Source of the DNA: JANYJA01 sp038229055
GTDB taxonomy: Bacteria > Acidobacteriota > Terriglobia > Bryobacterales > Bryobacteraceae
Direction: 5' to 3'
Length of the DNA: 18,172 nucleotides
Assembly: GCA_038229055.1 (NCBI GenBank)
Contig: JBBROU010000106.1
Coordinates: forward strand, 1 to 18,172
In this document: in pieces, positions 1-7,414 of the stretch
Numbering within the stretch: the stretch's first letter is position 1
How the letters are laid out: each line of letters begins with the position of its first letter
Notes under the pieces: generated by a model
Told to the model about the DNA's origin: nothing
Seen by the model: the letters and a program-made list of their open reading frames with translations, nothing else
Databases searched by the model: none
Made by a program: the position numbers and the translations under genes

Positions 1-626
1 TCTTTGCCTAAACCAATCATGTGGATGCGATATACCGGGATGTCCTGTTTGGCTACCAGATATTGCATCACGCGATCGGCGCGGCGCCGGCTGAGCGAAG
101 AATTGTAATCCGCATTGCCAACGCGATCCGTAAAGCCTTCCGCTGCTACAAAGTAACGCTTCAGAGTGGTCTTATCCGCGAATAGTTCGTCCAGCTTGCG
201 CTTGGCATCTGGCGTCAACGTATCCCTGTTGAAAGCGAACGGAACTACCACTTCACCCTTGGGCTTGTAGTCGTCAAGGTTAGCGACCTACTGGCGCAAA
301 TCGCCGAGATCCCGGCCATTCTTGTCCGCCTTTTGGGAGGCTTGGTCAGCCTTCCCGGAAGCATCCGTGGCGCGGTTCATGGCATCCGTCGCGCGGGTGT
401 CCGCGGACATAGCGCGCTCCTTTGTCGCGCTCAATTCAGTCTCGTCACGCTCCAGGTCTTTGCGCGTGGCATCCAGCGTTTGACCCTGCTTGTTGGTCTG
501 CTGCGCCACTTGGTCAACGCGGCCGCTGACGGGGTCCACGGTCTGCCGCACGTACTTCTTTGTTGCACACCCTCCAGACAGGAGTGCGCCGGTCATTAAA
601 AAACTATAAACGATCGGACGATTCAT
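1..626 (-). pseudogene. OmpA-family lipoprotein gene interrupted by in-frame TAG; truncated by window edge
   Basis: An OmpA-like, peptidoglycan-associated outer-membrane lipoprotein is the likely intact product. The start at 626 is preferred because GAGGTG lies just upstream. Residues 1-20 form a lipoprotein signal ending in Cys20 (context LLSGGC, a loose lipobox), followed by ATKKYV. Residues about 36-112 are polar and Ala/Asp/Lys-rich, as in a coiled-coil spacer. Codon 113 (290-288) is TAG. Beyond it the same frame stays open to the window edge and encodes a recognisable OmpA C-terminal domain: VVVPFAFNRDTL, then EGFTDRVGNADYN, then LSRRRADRVMQYL, containing the Asp and Arg expected to bind diaminopimelate. 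The codons CAG-TAG suggest that a second CAG (Gln) mutated to TAG. The result is either a truncated lipoprotein without its peptidoglycan-binding domain, a suppressed amber, or a sequencing error. Homology to OmpA is by motif recognition. Confidence 0.82.
288..290 (-). other. In-frame amber codon inside the OmpA-like gene
   Basis: The minus-strand codon 290-288 is TAG, directly after a CAG codon (293-291). Reading continues in the same frame into VANLDDYKPKGEVVVPF and the OmpA domain, without a frameshift. A single C-to-T change from CAG explains it most simply. Confidence 0.85.
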
Positions 627-747
627 AGGCACCTCAGTTATGAAGTGTTGCAATTAGAATTCATTTGTGCGAATTCACACTATATGAATATGGGGATTCG
701 AACCGATTGCCGGACAGAGTACAATAACATCGAAAGGTATAATACAG
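627..747. promoter_or_regulatory. Divergent intergenic region with a quasi-palindrome
   Basis: These 121 bp separate the divergent OmpA-like and oxidoreductase genes and must hold promoters for both. A near-perfect 14-bp dyad, GTGCGAATTCACAC, lies at 667-680 with one mismatched pair. GAATTCA also occurs just upstream, giving a tandem repeat. Possible -10 boxes for the rightward gene are TACAAT (720-725) and TATAAT (738-743). The second overlaps the ribosome-binding region and neither has a convincing -35 box, so no promoter is firmly assigned. Confidence 0.35.
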
Positions 748-2088
748 ATGTTGGAAAACACTTCCCTGGATCGAAGAGTATTCTTGAAAACCGCGGCCGG
801 TGTCGGTGCCGCCCTCGGTGCTGCCAATCAGATGTTCGGCGCAAGGCCGGCAGCCAAACAAGCGACGCGCATAATCGGCGCAAATGATCGCATCAATCTT
901 GGTTTTATCGGAACCGGGGGGCGCGGCACATACCTTTTGAAGAGTTTCGCGAAGAACGGCGAAACCGAGAACTCTTGCCAGATTGTTGCCGTCTGCGACG
1001 TCTACGAGAAACGCAAGCGCATGAATGCCGAGCAGTACAAAGTGCCCGGCTTTTTGGACTATCGGGAAGTTTTGGCGCGCCCCGATGTGGACGCTGTAGT
1101 CATCGCGACGCCCGACCACTGGCACGGCAAGATCGCGCTCGAAGCGATGGACGCCGGCAAGGACGTCTACTTGGAAAAACCCATGTCGCACACCATCGAG
1201 GAAGCAAAACAGCTTTCGGCGACGGTGCGCGAGACCAAACGTATCTTGCAGGTGGGCTCGCAGACTACTACCGCGGACCAATGGCACAAAGCCAAGAAGG
1301 CGATTGCCGACGGCGCCATCGGGCAGATGATCAGCAGCCAGGGTTCCTATCATCGCAATTCGAAAGAAGGCGAGTGGAATTGGGACATCGATAAAGATGC
1401 GAGCGATAAGGGCACTGGAGAAAACTACATCGATTGGAAAACGTGGCTCGGTCCCGCGCCCAAGCGGCCCTTCGATGCCGACCGTTTCTTCCGCTTCCGC
1501 AAGTATTGGGACTATTCCGGCGGTATCGCGACCGATTTATTCTTCCATGTGGTCGCGCCGCTGAATATCTGCTGGTCGGAGCCGCAGTACCCATCGCGCG
1601 TATCCGCCATGGGCGGCATCTACATCTTCAAAGATGAGCGCGAGGTGCCGGATACATTCAACCTGATGGCCGACTATCCGAAAGGTCATTCACTCATCCT
1701 AAGTTCATCGATGGCCAACTCGCGGCACATTCCGGGGCTCATCCGCGGGCACGAAGGCACCATCGTCATGGTCGATCACGGAATGTTCGAAGGCAAAACG
1801 GACCACATCACCGTTACGCCGGAAATGAGCACCATCGACGACGCCTACAAAGCCAAGTTCGGCGATGCGCAGTTCACCATACCCGTGGATCCGAAGGACG
1901 CCATGCAGGCGCACATCGGCAACTTCCTTGGTTGCATCCGGACCCGCGAGAAGCCGACCCTAGACGTTGATACCGCCCTCCACGCGCAAGTCACCATTTC
2001 CATGGGAGTGCAGTCGTACCGCGAAGGCCGCGTTCTCTATTGGGATGAGAAGGCCATGAAGGTGGTTCCGAAGGCTCCCAAGGCCTAA
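748..2088 (+). CDS. Tat-exported Gfo/Idh/MocA-family NAD(P)-dependent oxidoreductase
   Basis: Predicted NAD(P)-dependent sugar or polyol oxidoreductase, 446 aa, exported folded by the Tat pathway. The N-terminus carries a twin-arginine signal (DRRVFLK, Arg9-Arg10) followed by an Ala/Gly-rich stretch. The Rossmann dinucleotide-binding loop is GFIGTGGRG at 52-60. TPDHWH at 121-126 and YLEKPM at 141-146, with the family's catalytic Lys144, complete the N-terminal domain. The C-terminal alpha/beta domain has GGIATDLFFH at 258-267, the usual position of the substrate-site Asp and His. The start at 748 is supported by GAAAGG 10 nt upstream. Such Tat-targeted members are common in Acidobacteriota and Planctomycetota, where substrates are mostly unknown; I cannot assign one. 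It converges on the SBBP gene with a 9-bp gap, so it is probably monocistronic. Family assignment is secure, substrate is not. Confidence 0.93.
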   Translation: MLENTSLDRRVFLKTAAGVGAALGAANQMFGARPAAKQATRIIGANDRINLGFIGTGGRGTYLLKSFAKNGETENSCQIVAVCDVYEKRKRMNAEQYKVPGFLDYREVLARPDVDAVVIATPDHWHGKIALEAMDAGKDVYLEKPMSHTIEEAKQLSATVRETKRILQVGSQTTTADQWHKAKKAIADGAIGQMISSQGSYHRNSKEGEWNWDIDKDASDKGTGENYIDWKTWLGPAPKRPFDADRFFRFRKYWDYSGGIATDLFFHVVAPLNICWSEPQYPSRVSAMGGIYIFKDEREVPDTFNLMADYPKGHSLILSSSMANSRHIPGLIRGHEGTIVMVDHGMFEGKTDHITVTPEMSTIDDAYKAKFGDAQFTIPVDPKDAMQAHIGNFLGCIRTREKPTLDVDTALHAQVTISMGVQSYREGRVLYWDEKAMKVVPKAPKA

Positions 2089-2097
2089 ACGCGGCAA

Positions 2098-4779
2098 CTA
2101 TTGCGCGACCGACACAATTGCCGGGTTACTCGGAACTCCGTTCACGGTTATCACCAGCGGGTAATCGGCGCTCTGCAGTGCCGGGACTTGTATGTTGGCC
2201 TGCGCCAGTCCAACGAACCCCGGCGTCATTCCCGCAAAGTAGACTGGCGCAGTAACTCCGCCGATGGTGGCCGTGGTCTTCAGCTTTGCTGTAGAGACAG
2301 GACTCGCCGGTGTAGCCGCCCCTGTCGCCACGGCATGGTCGAGCGGACCCTGCCCCGTGTAATACACGATGATGTACCTGCCAGCCCGGGCCGGCTTGGT
2401 GGCGGAATTGGTACTGCCGTCGTCATTGTTCTGAATGACTCCGTGGTTGCTGCCGTAAACGAAGATACCCGGCGCGGCTTGCGCGACCGCAAATGAACTC
2501 GTAGCTGAGCCTCCGTTAACGCCAGTGACGGTCAACGTGTTGCTGCTGCTCACAGCGGCTTCGAAGGGAAGCTGCGCGTTCATCTGATTCGGGCCCGCAT
2601 AGATCAAGGGAACCGCGACCCCGTTCACTTTTATGGAATAGCCGCCGAGAGTCGTGGGCAGCGGCGTGCTCGCCGCGGAAGTGGCGGTCGGCACAAAGTT
2701 CGAGCCGAAGATTGAAAAAAGCGAGCCTGGCGCGATCGGCGCAAAAACAAAGCTGGCCGCATTCACGATGCCGCCGGCATTGACGGACGGCTCCGTACCG
2801 CCGATCGCAAATCGCGCGACGAAGGCATCCGTGGCGCCGCCGCCGTATGTGGGTTGAGCGCCGCCATTCGATACCGGAAAATCCGGCGAAGTAGTCTGCC
2901 CAACTACGTAGACGCCGCCCTTACCGTCAACCGCGATGCCCTGTCCCGTTTCATTGCCGCTGCCGCCGAAGTACGTCGAGTAGCCTACCGCCGTCCCGCT
3001 CGGGTTCAGCCCGAGCACGAATGCGTCGGATAACCGACCGCGCGTGAGTTCAAGCGCGTCCGTCGTAACCGGAAAATCGGCGGATGTGGTGCTCCCCGTA
3101 ATATAGGCATTGCCCGCGCCGTCCACCGCAAGGGCATTCGCGAAATCGTCACCATGGCCTCCGATGAATGTGGAGTAAATGAGTGTTCCGCCTCCCGGCG
3201 CCAACTTAGTCATAAAGATATCGGAGGCGCCGCCCAGCGGGCTGGTCCGGAACGAGCCCGTGACGGCGGGAAAGTTATTAGATGAGGTAGACCCAGCCAC
3301 ATAAGTGTTGCCGGCGCCATCGACCGCTATGCCTTGGCCCGAGTCGAGGTCATTGCCCCCTAAGTAAGTCGAGTAAATCACTTTGGAGAGTGTCGGATTG
3401 AACTCACAGACAAACGCATCGGCGACACCACCGAGACCGGGTTGAAACGCGCCGGTGCTGATTGGCAAATTAGCGGACTGCGTCGAACCGGTGATGTAAG
3501 CGTTGCCCGCCGCATCGAGGGCGATGGCAAAGGCGTGTTCATCCAGCGACCCTCCGAAGTAAGTGGAATAATTCGCATTCCCTGTAGTGTCGAATCGCGC
3601 CACGAACACGTCGTAGCCGCCGAAAGGGCCCTTCTGAAACGGCGGCTGTGTGGTGCTGGTGGGGAAATCCGCCGTAGTGTCGCCCGCAATGTATGCGTTG
3701 CCTTGTGAATCGAGCGCGATTGCGAACGCGCGATCCTGACCGCTGCCGCCGATGTAAGTCGAAAACAGCAGTGCCGTTCCGGTAGGGTCAAGCCGGAGCA
3801 GAAAAGCATCGGTATTGCCAAACGTCTGCGGCTGAAAAGCGTTCTTTACGGGAAGGTCATTTGAGAGCGTTTGGCCCGTCAGGAATGCCGCCCCCGAGGA
3901 GTCGACCGCGATCGCATTCGCGATGTCGTCACCCGCCCCGCCGATGGTGGTTATGTACAAAAGCGCTGTGCCTGCGGGGTTAATCTTGCGAACGAAGATG
4001 TTGGCATCGCCGCGCGGACCAATGGTGCTTCCGGTGATGTATGCGTTACCGGATGAGTCGGTCGTAACGGCTGTGGCTTGGTAAGTCGCCCCGGCGCCGA
4101 CGTAGGTTGAATAAGTCAACACAGGGTCGATCACGAGCGGCTTAGAACGGTCATACGAGCCGACGGCAAATGCGATCTCGCGCGGTCCTCGCGGCACAAA
4201 CCTACCCGTGACTGAATGCCGCGCGCCGTCTATTTTTTGATAGAGGCTCGGACGTTTCTGAATAAGTTCGCCGCCCGGCACACTGAGGCGCAAACTCCCA
4301 TCGCCCATCGTAGCTATTCCCGAAATGCCCGTGAAGCGCAGCCGAATCTGGTTGGGATCCGCGCCCGGCGCGACCACGAAGTCGTACTCCATCTGAGACT
4401 CATTCCCGTAGAATACCCAGTCGATTCCGCGATAGGCATGGCGGATGCGGAGGCGACCGAACGTAGGCAGATTGGTGCGCCATCGTGCGCGGTCGTTCCC
4501 CAGCAGATAGCTTGCCCGCCCGGGCAGGATTTGCTCGGGCTCCACTGAATTTGGCGTTCGGCCCCCTGCCAAACGCAGCCCCACATTCGCTTGCCCGAAC
4601 CGAAGGTTAGCGCCCGCGCCCGTGACGGTTACGTTGAGCCCTGCGCCGCGCGCCGCCCAAACGCCGGATTCCACAGCGGGCTCAAAGCTGAGCGGAAGCC
4701 GCCCGTAACCACCGGGAGCCGCGAACAGACTGGACGTCAAGGAAAAGCCGGCAACCAGCAACGCCGCGCCGCGATTCAC
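2098..4779 (-). CDS. Secreted SBBP seven-repeat beta-propeller protein with TIGR03437-type C-terminus
   Basis: Large exported protein of 893 aa. I start it at GTG 4779, which overlaps the phosphoesterase stop as GTGA. This gives a clean signal peptide, MNRGAALLVAGFSLTSSLFA. An ATG at 4803 would add eight residues and is the alternative. After the signal comes an N-terminal beta-rich domain of the type preceding SBBP propellers (about 25-240). Seven copies of a roughly 55-65 residue repeat follow, each with YSTY(I/F)GG, a (A/G)IAVD turn and GNAYITGST-like strands, consistent with a seven-bladed propeller. The last 200 residues, beginning GGIVNAASF, match my memory of TIGR03437, the C-terminal domain expanded in Solibacter. 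TIGR03437 proteins are thought to be surface or extracellular; function is unknown. It is the last gene of the kinase-phosphoesterase operon. Family confidence is high, role is not known. Confidence 0.9.
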   Translation of the reverse strand: MNRGAALLVAGFSLTSSLFAAPGGYGRLPLSFEPAVESGVWAARGAGLNVTVTGAGANLRFGQANVGLRLAGGRTPNSVEPEQILPGRASYLLGNDRARWRTNLPTFGRLRIRHAYRGIDWVFYGNESQMEYDFVVAPGADPNQIRLRFTGISGIATMGDGSLRLSVPGGELIQKRPSLYQKIDGARHSVTGRFVPRGPREIAFAVGSYDRSKPLVIDPVLTYSTYVGAGATYQATAVTTDSSGNAYITGSTIGPRGDANIFVRKINPAGTALLYITTIGGAGDDIANAIAVDSSGAAFLTGQTLSNDLPVKNAFQPQTFGNTDAFLLRLDPTGTALLFSTYIGGSGQDRAFAIALDSQGNAYIAGDTTADFPTSTTQPPFQKGPFGGYDVFVARFDTTGNANYSTYFGGSLDEHAFAIALDAAGNAYITGSTQSANLPISTGAFQPGLGGVADAFVCEFNPTLSKVIYSTYLGGNDLDSGQGIAVDGAGNTYVAGSTSSNNFPAVTGSFRTSPLGGASDIFMTKLAPGGGTLIYSTFIGGHGDDFANALAVDGAGNAYITGSTTSADFPVTTDALELTRGRLSDAFVLGLNPSGTAVGYSTYFGGSGNETGQGIAVDGKGGVYVVGQTTSPDFPVSNGGAQPTYGGGATDAFVARFAIGGTEPSVNAGGIVNAASFVFAPIAPGSLFSIFGSNFVPTATSAASTPLPTTLGGYSIKVNGVAVPLIYAGPNQMNAQLPFEAAVSSSNTLTVTGVNGGSATSSFAVAQAAPGIFVYGSNHGVIQNNDDGSTNSATKPARAGRYIIVYYTGQGPLDHAVATGAATPASPVSTAKLKTTATIGGVTAPVYFAGMTPGFVGLAQANIQVPALQSADYPLVITVNGVPSNPAIVSVAQ

Positions 4780-5597
4780 GAGAGTTCTTTGTCCTCGGCC
4801 CATCCCTGCTCGCTCAGGTGAAAGCTTTGGATGTGCGAGCGCCGGAAGTCGCACACCATCGAGTCCCAAGTAAGACGTTCCACTTCGATCTTAGGGTGGT
4901 CGATTCGAATGATGTTGAACGAGTTCGGCTCGCTTCTTCCGCGCGTCGAAGTCGCCGTACCGGCTTGCACGATCAGCGCCGCATGTCCCGCGATGGCGTA
5001 CCGCACCGCGGTATTCCCGGTGAACCCCACATGAAGGTGCCCCGCCAGAAAAAGATCCGCCCCGCACTCAGCCAGGTCCGGCATGGCCTCGGCGGCGCGC
5101 CCCACTAAATCGCGTTTCTGAAAGCCGTTCGGCAGGTCGAAGGGATGATGTGTCACAACAACCTTGACGATCGGCGCCTTCACTGCGCACAGTTGTTTTT
5201 GTATGCGGCTGACCTGCTGTGTGTTGATCCGGCCGCTTTTAATGGTGGCCGAGCGGGCTGTGTTGATGCCGACGACGATCATCTCCTCATCACTGAACAC
5301 AGGCTCCAGATCCTGCGTGATGTATTCGCGGTACTTATCCAAACGCTCTACGAATCGCGCATAGAGGTTGTGCAACGGGATGTCGTGGTTTCCAGGCACC
5401 ACGATCTGCGGCGAAGGCAACGACGCCAGAAACTCACGGGCCTCGCAGAATTCGCGCGTCCGCGCCCGCTGCGTGAGGTCGCCCGATATCGCGACCAGAT
5501 CCGGCTTCGACGCTTCGATAGCGCGGCGCAGCGGCCCGACCGTGGCCACGTCCACTCGTCCAAAATGAATATCGGAGATGTGTGCCAGTATCCTCAT
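4776..5597 (-). CDS. Calcineurin-like metallophosphoesterase (CpdA/class III PDE-like)
   Basis: Cytoplasmic dinuclear-metal phosphoesterase, 273 aa. All five family blocks are present: DIH (Asp9, His11), GD (Asp40), GNHD (Asn70, His71), THH (His150), and GHLH (His187, His189). The arrangement resembles class III cyclic-nucleotide phosphodiesterases of the CpdA type, but related folds hydrolyse lipid headgroups or other phosphodiesters, and the substrate cannot be read from sequence. The start at 5597 is chosen because its ATG overlaps the upstream lipid kinase TGA as ATGA and leads straight into MRILAHISDIHFG. The longer upstream frame has an arginine-rich non-conserved lead. It overlaps the next gene by 4 nt (GTGA), so kinase, esterase and secreted propeller are probably translationally coupled. 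Confidence 0.92.
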   Translation of the reverse strand: MRILAHISDIHFGRVDVATVGPLRRAIEASKPDLVAISGDLTQRARTREFCEAREFLASLPSPQIVVPGNHDIPLHNLYARFVERLDKYREYITQDLEPVFSDEEMIVVGINTARSATIKSGRINTQQVSRIQKQLCAVKAPIVKVVVTHHPFDLPNGFQKRDLVGRAAEAMPDLAECGADLFLAGHLHVGFTGNTAVRYAIAGHAALIVQAGTATSTRGRSEPNSFNIIRIDHPKIEVERLTWDSMVCDFRRSHIQSFHLSEQGWAEDKELS

Positions 5598-6490
5598 GAA
5601 CCTTCGGCAGGCTTGGGGCGCGGCGCGATCACGCGCAGTGCCGCGGCGCGCACCGCATAGCACAGAGGCGTCGCGGCGGTATGTATCTCGCCGTCGGTGG
5701 AGACACGCACATGGCGCCGCTCGGTTTCAATGCGGATCTCGGTGGACTGGATGATGTCGAAATCCTTGCCCGGTTTCAGATGGCCGATGAGCGCACGTAG
5801 CGCCAAGCGGATCAGTCCCCAGCGCCCGGTGCGATGCGCCACATAGATTGCAAGATGCCCCGCATCTAAACGATCGCGCTGCCCCAGCCGCAAGCCTTCG
5901 ATCCGGTAGTCGTTGTTCCCGATGAAGACAAACGGAGTGCGGCGCGTGAGATCCTGGCCTCCGGCCTGAATCTGCACATTGAGGAACGGCGTGGTGCGAA
6001 AGGCGGATAGCGTCGCCGCACCGGCCGCAACCCATTTGCTCCAGCCGAATTTGCGGCGCCGGTCGCGCTGGCGAACGATGCTGGGATAAAGTCCAAGGCT
6101 TGAATTGTTCAGGAAAATCCGGCCATTCACTTCGCCCACGTCGATCGGGCGCGTGTGCCGCTCCATCACGATCCGCGCCGCTTCGCCAAGCTCGGTCGGA
6201 ATGCCGACGTCCCGCGCAAAGTGATTCAACGTGCCGAGCGGAAGAATGCCAAAGGCAATATCCGTTCCCACCACTGCCGCGGCAACGGCATTCAGCGTTC
6301 CATCTCCCCCGCCGGCAACCAGCGTGTCGCATCCCCGGCCAATCTCGTCGCGCGCCACTTGCGTCAAATCCGACCCTTGTCGCGGAATGACGAAATTCGC
6401 GTCCGGCAGAAACTTGCGCAGTTGCACCGCTGCGTCGCTTTCAGCGGAGCCCGCAGAGGAATTCAGAATTACGCTGATCCGCGAGGGCAT
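5594..6490 (-). CDS. Diacylglycerol kinase-family lipid kinase (YegS/BmrU/DagK-like)
   Basis: Lipid kinase of 298 aa, expected to phosphorylate diacylglycerol or a related lipid at the inner membrane. GGGDGTLN at 60-67 is the nucleotide-binding signature of the DAGK catalytic domain, and PLGTLNHFARD at 84-94 is the second conserved block. The rest is the beta-sandwich C-terminal domain of YegS/BmrU proteins. The start at 6490 (MPSRISVILNSSAG) fits the family N-terminus. The open frame upstream runs through the tRNA gene and is not coding. No good Shine-Dalgarno is visible in the 24 nt separating the start from the tRNA CCA end, so processing at the tRNA 3' end would leave a very short leader. 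The phosphoesterase follows with an ATGA overlap. Confidence 0.92.
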   Translation of the reverse strand: MPSRISVILNSSAGSAESDAAVQLRKFLPDANFVIPRQGSDLTQVARDEIGRGCDTLVAGGGDGTLNAVAAAVVGTDIAFGILPLGTLNHFARDVGIPTELGEAARIVMERHTRPIDVGEVNGRIFLNNSSLGLYPSIVRQRDRRRKFGWSKWVAAGAATLSAFRTTPFLNVQIQAGGQDLTRRTPFVFIGNNDYRIEGLRLGQRDRLDAGHLAIYVAHRTGRWGLIRLALRALIGHLKPGKDFDIIQSTEIRIETERRHVRVSTDGEIHTAATPLCYAVRAAALRVIAPRPKPAEGS

Positions 6491-6514
6491 TTGCAGGTTG
6501 TTTGGAATAATAAA

Positions 6515-6588
6515 TGGCTGGGAGGCAGGGATTCGAACCCCGATAGGCAGATCCAGAATCTGCAGTCCTACCGTTGGACGACCTCCCA
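6515..6588 (-). tRNA. tRNA-Gln (anticodon CUG), CCA encoded
   Basis: A complete cloverleaf reads on the minus strand. The acceptor stem is TGGGAGG (6588-6582) with CCTCCCA (6525-6519). The D arm is GTCC/GGAC. The anticodon stem GCAGA/TCTGC encloses loop TTCTGGA, giving anticodon CTG. A four-base variable region follows, then a T arm CGGGG/CCCTG with loop TTCGAAT. The discriminator is G at 6518 and CCA is encoded at 6517-6515. It decodes CAG glutamine codons. No terminator is seen before the lipid-kinase start 24 nt downstream, suggesting a shared transcript. Confidence 0.97.
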
Positions 6589-6599
6589 GGACCAAAACC

Positions 6600-6627
6600 A
6601 GTTTAGCATCGTGCTCGCGAGAGTCAA
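6600..6627 (-). promoter_or_regulatory. Putative sigma70-type promoter of tRNA-Gln
   Basis: On the minus strand, TTGACT (6627-6622) is followed after 16 bp by TAAACT (6605-6600). The expected start site lies just before the tRNA 5' end at 6588. The -35 box matches consensus at five of six bases and the -10 box at four. It would also serve the kinase-phosphoesterase-propeller genes. Confidence 0.6.
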
Positions 6628-6655
6628 CGCGCTGACGGTTCGGAATGTGAATCAC

Positions 6656-6684
6656 TTGACACGCCACATGATTACTGGTAGTTT
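6656..6684 (+). promoter_or_regulatory. Putative promoter of the LysM/MBL cassette
   Basis: A perfect -35 box TTGACA (6656-6661) is followed by a 17-bp spacer and TAGTTT (6679-6684), preceded by TGG as in an extended -10. The start site would fall near 6691, leaving a leader of about 37 nt before ATG 6728. It lies back to back with the tRNA-Gln promoter. The weak -10 limits confidence. Confidence 0.5.
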
Positions 6685-6727
6685 TGTTTTAAACAATTCC
6701 CGAACAATCCGCATCGATAATTTAGAA

Positions 6728-7402
6728 ATGCCCGCTCTTTACAAAATTAAAAAAGGCGATACATTAACCAAATTGTCAGAAAAGTTTGGATTATGGGCAA
6801 ACACGATTTGGACCCATCCGGACAACCAGGAACTGCGATTGAAGCGGCCGGATATGAATGTGCTGCTGGCGGGGGATATCCTCACTATTCCGGATAAGAC
6901 ACCGAAGGACCTCCCGGCCGCAACCGACGAGAAGCATATCTACAAACGCCGCGGCATACCCGCGAGATACCGGGTTAAGCTGCAAATCGCAGGAGAGCCG
7001 CTTACAAACGTGCCTTATTGGCTCACGGTGGATGGAGCCACACGCGATGGCGTCACGGACAGCGATGGGATCGCCGACGAATTCATCCCGCCGAAGGCCG
7101 AACTCGGCTACTTGTATGTTTCAAAAGACGATAAAGAGCTGCGCCTCACGATAAATTTCGGTCGTCTCGACCCTCTCACCACAATTGCGGGGCTGCAACA
7201 ACGCTTGACCAATCTCGGCTTCCCCTGCATTGAGGATAGGGCTAAACCGGGCCTCGCCACCGTTCGAGCACTCCGCCGATTCCAAAGGAAGTACGGACTG
7301 AGCGACACCGGTAAGCCGGACCCGCAAACACTTTCGAAACTCGCCGAAATTCACGATACGACTGTGCACCAGGAACCCGCTACGGCTGGGGTCAAGAGCT
7401 AA
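6728..7402 (+). CDS. LysM / peptidoglycan-binding-like protein, possible secretion-system cargo or adaptor
   Basis: Protein of 224 aa without a signal peptide or membrane segment. Residues 5-55 are a LysM-type module (YKIKKGDTLTKLSEKFG, then WTHPDNQELRLKRPDMNVLL, then AGDILTIPD). A middle beta domain (about 78-125) holds VTDSDGIADEFIPP, a turn typical of carboxypeptidase-regulatory-like folds. Residues 150-206 resemble a PG_binding_1 helical domain (LQQRLTNLGF, then TVRALRRFQRKYGL). From memory, this LysM-beta-PGBD order with HPDN and DILTIPD motifs recurs next to VgrG, PAAR or Rhs toxin genes; that is recollection, not a search. Start 6728 is chosen because the longer frame runs through the tRNA and ATG 6669 lies inside the likely promoter; no strong Shine-Dalgarno is visible. 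The 5' end is AT-rich compared with neighbours. The MBL gene follows after 12 nt. Confidence 0.8.
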   Translation: MPALYKIKKGDTLTKLSEKFGLWANTIWTHPDNQELRLKRPDMNVLLAGDILTIPDKTPKDLPAATDEKHIYKRRGIPARYRVKLQIAGEPLTNVPYWLTVDGATRDGVTDSDGIADEFIPPKAELGYLYVSKDDKELRLTINFGRLDPLTTIAGLQQRLTNLGFPCIEDRAKPGLATVRALRRFQRKYGLSDTGKPDPQTLSKLAEIHDTTVHQEPATAGVKS

Positions 7403-7414
7403 GTTGCAATTAGT

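Noticed and set aside
694..704. GGATTCGAACC resembling a minus-strand tRNA T arm
   Set aside because: The flanks do not form a T stem, acceptor stem or anticodon arm; probably an 11-bp coincidence.
661..1353. 230-aa open frame antisense to the oxidoreductase
   Set aside because: It is a shadow of a gene with a Tat signal and Rossmann motifs; no domain is visible.
6500..6660. Attachment site of an integrative element at tRNA-Gln
   Set aside because: No integrase gene or duplicated tRNA 3' end was seen, and the unusual DNA lies on the 5' side of the tRNA.
6491..6667. Upstream extension of the lipid-kinase frame
   Set aside because: It would translate the tRNA gene and its promoter; the family N-terminus begins at 6490.
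6155..6727. Upstream extension of the LysM open frame (to 415 aa)
   Set aside because: It runs antisense through the lipid kinase and the tRNA-Gln gene; the LysM motif begins right after ATG 6728.
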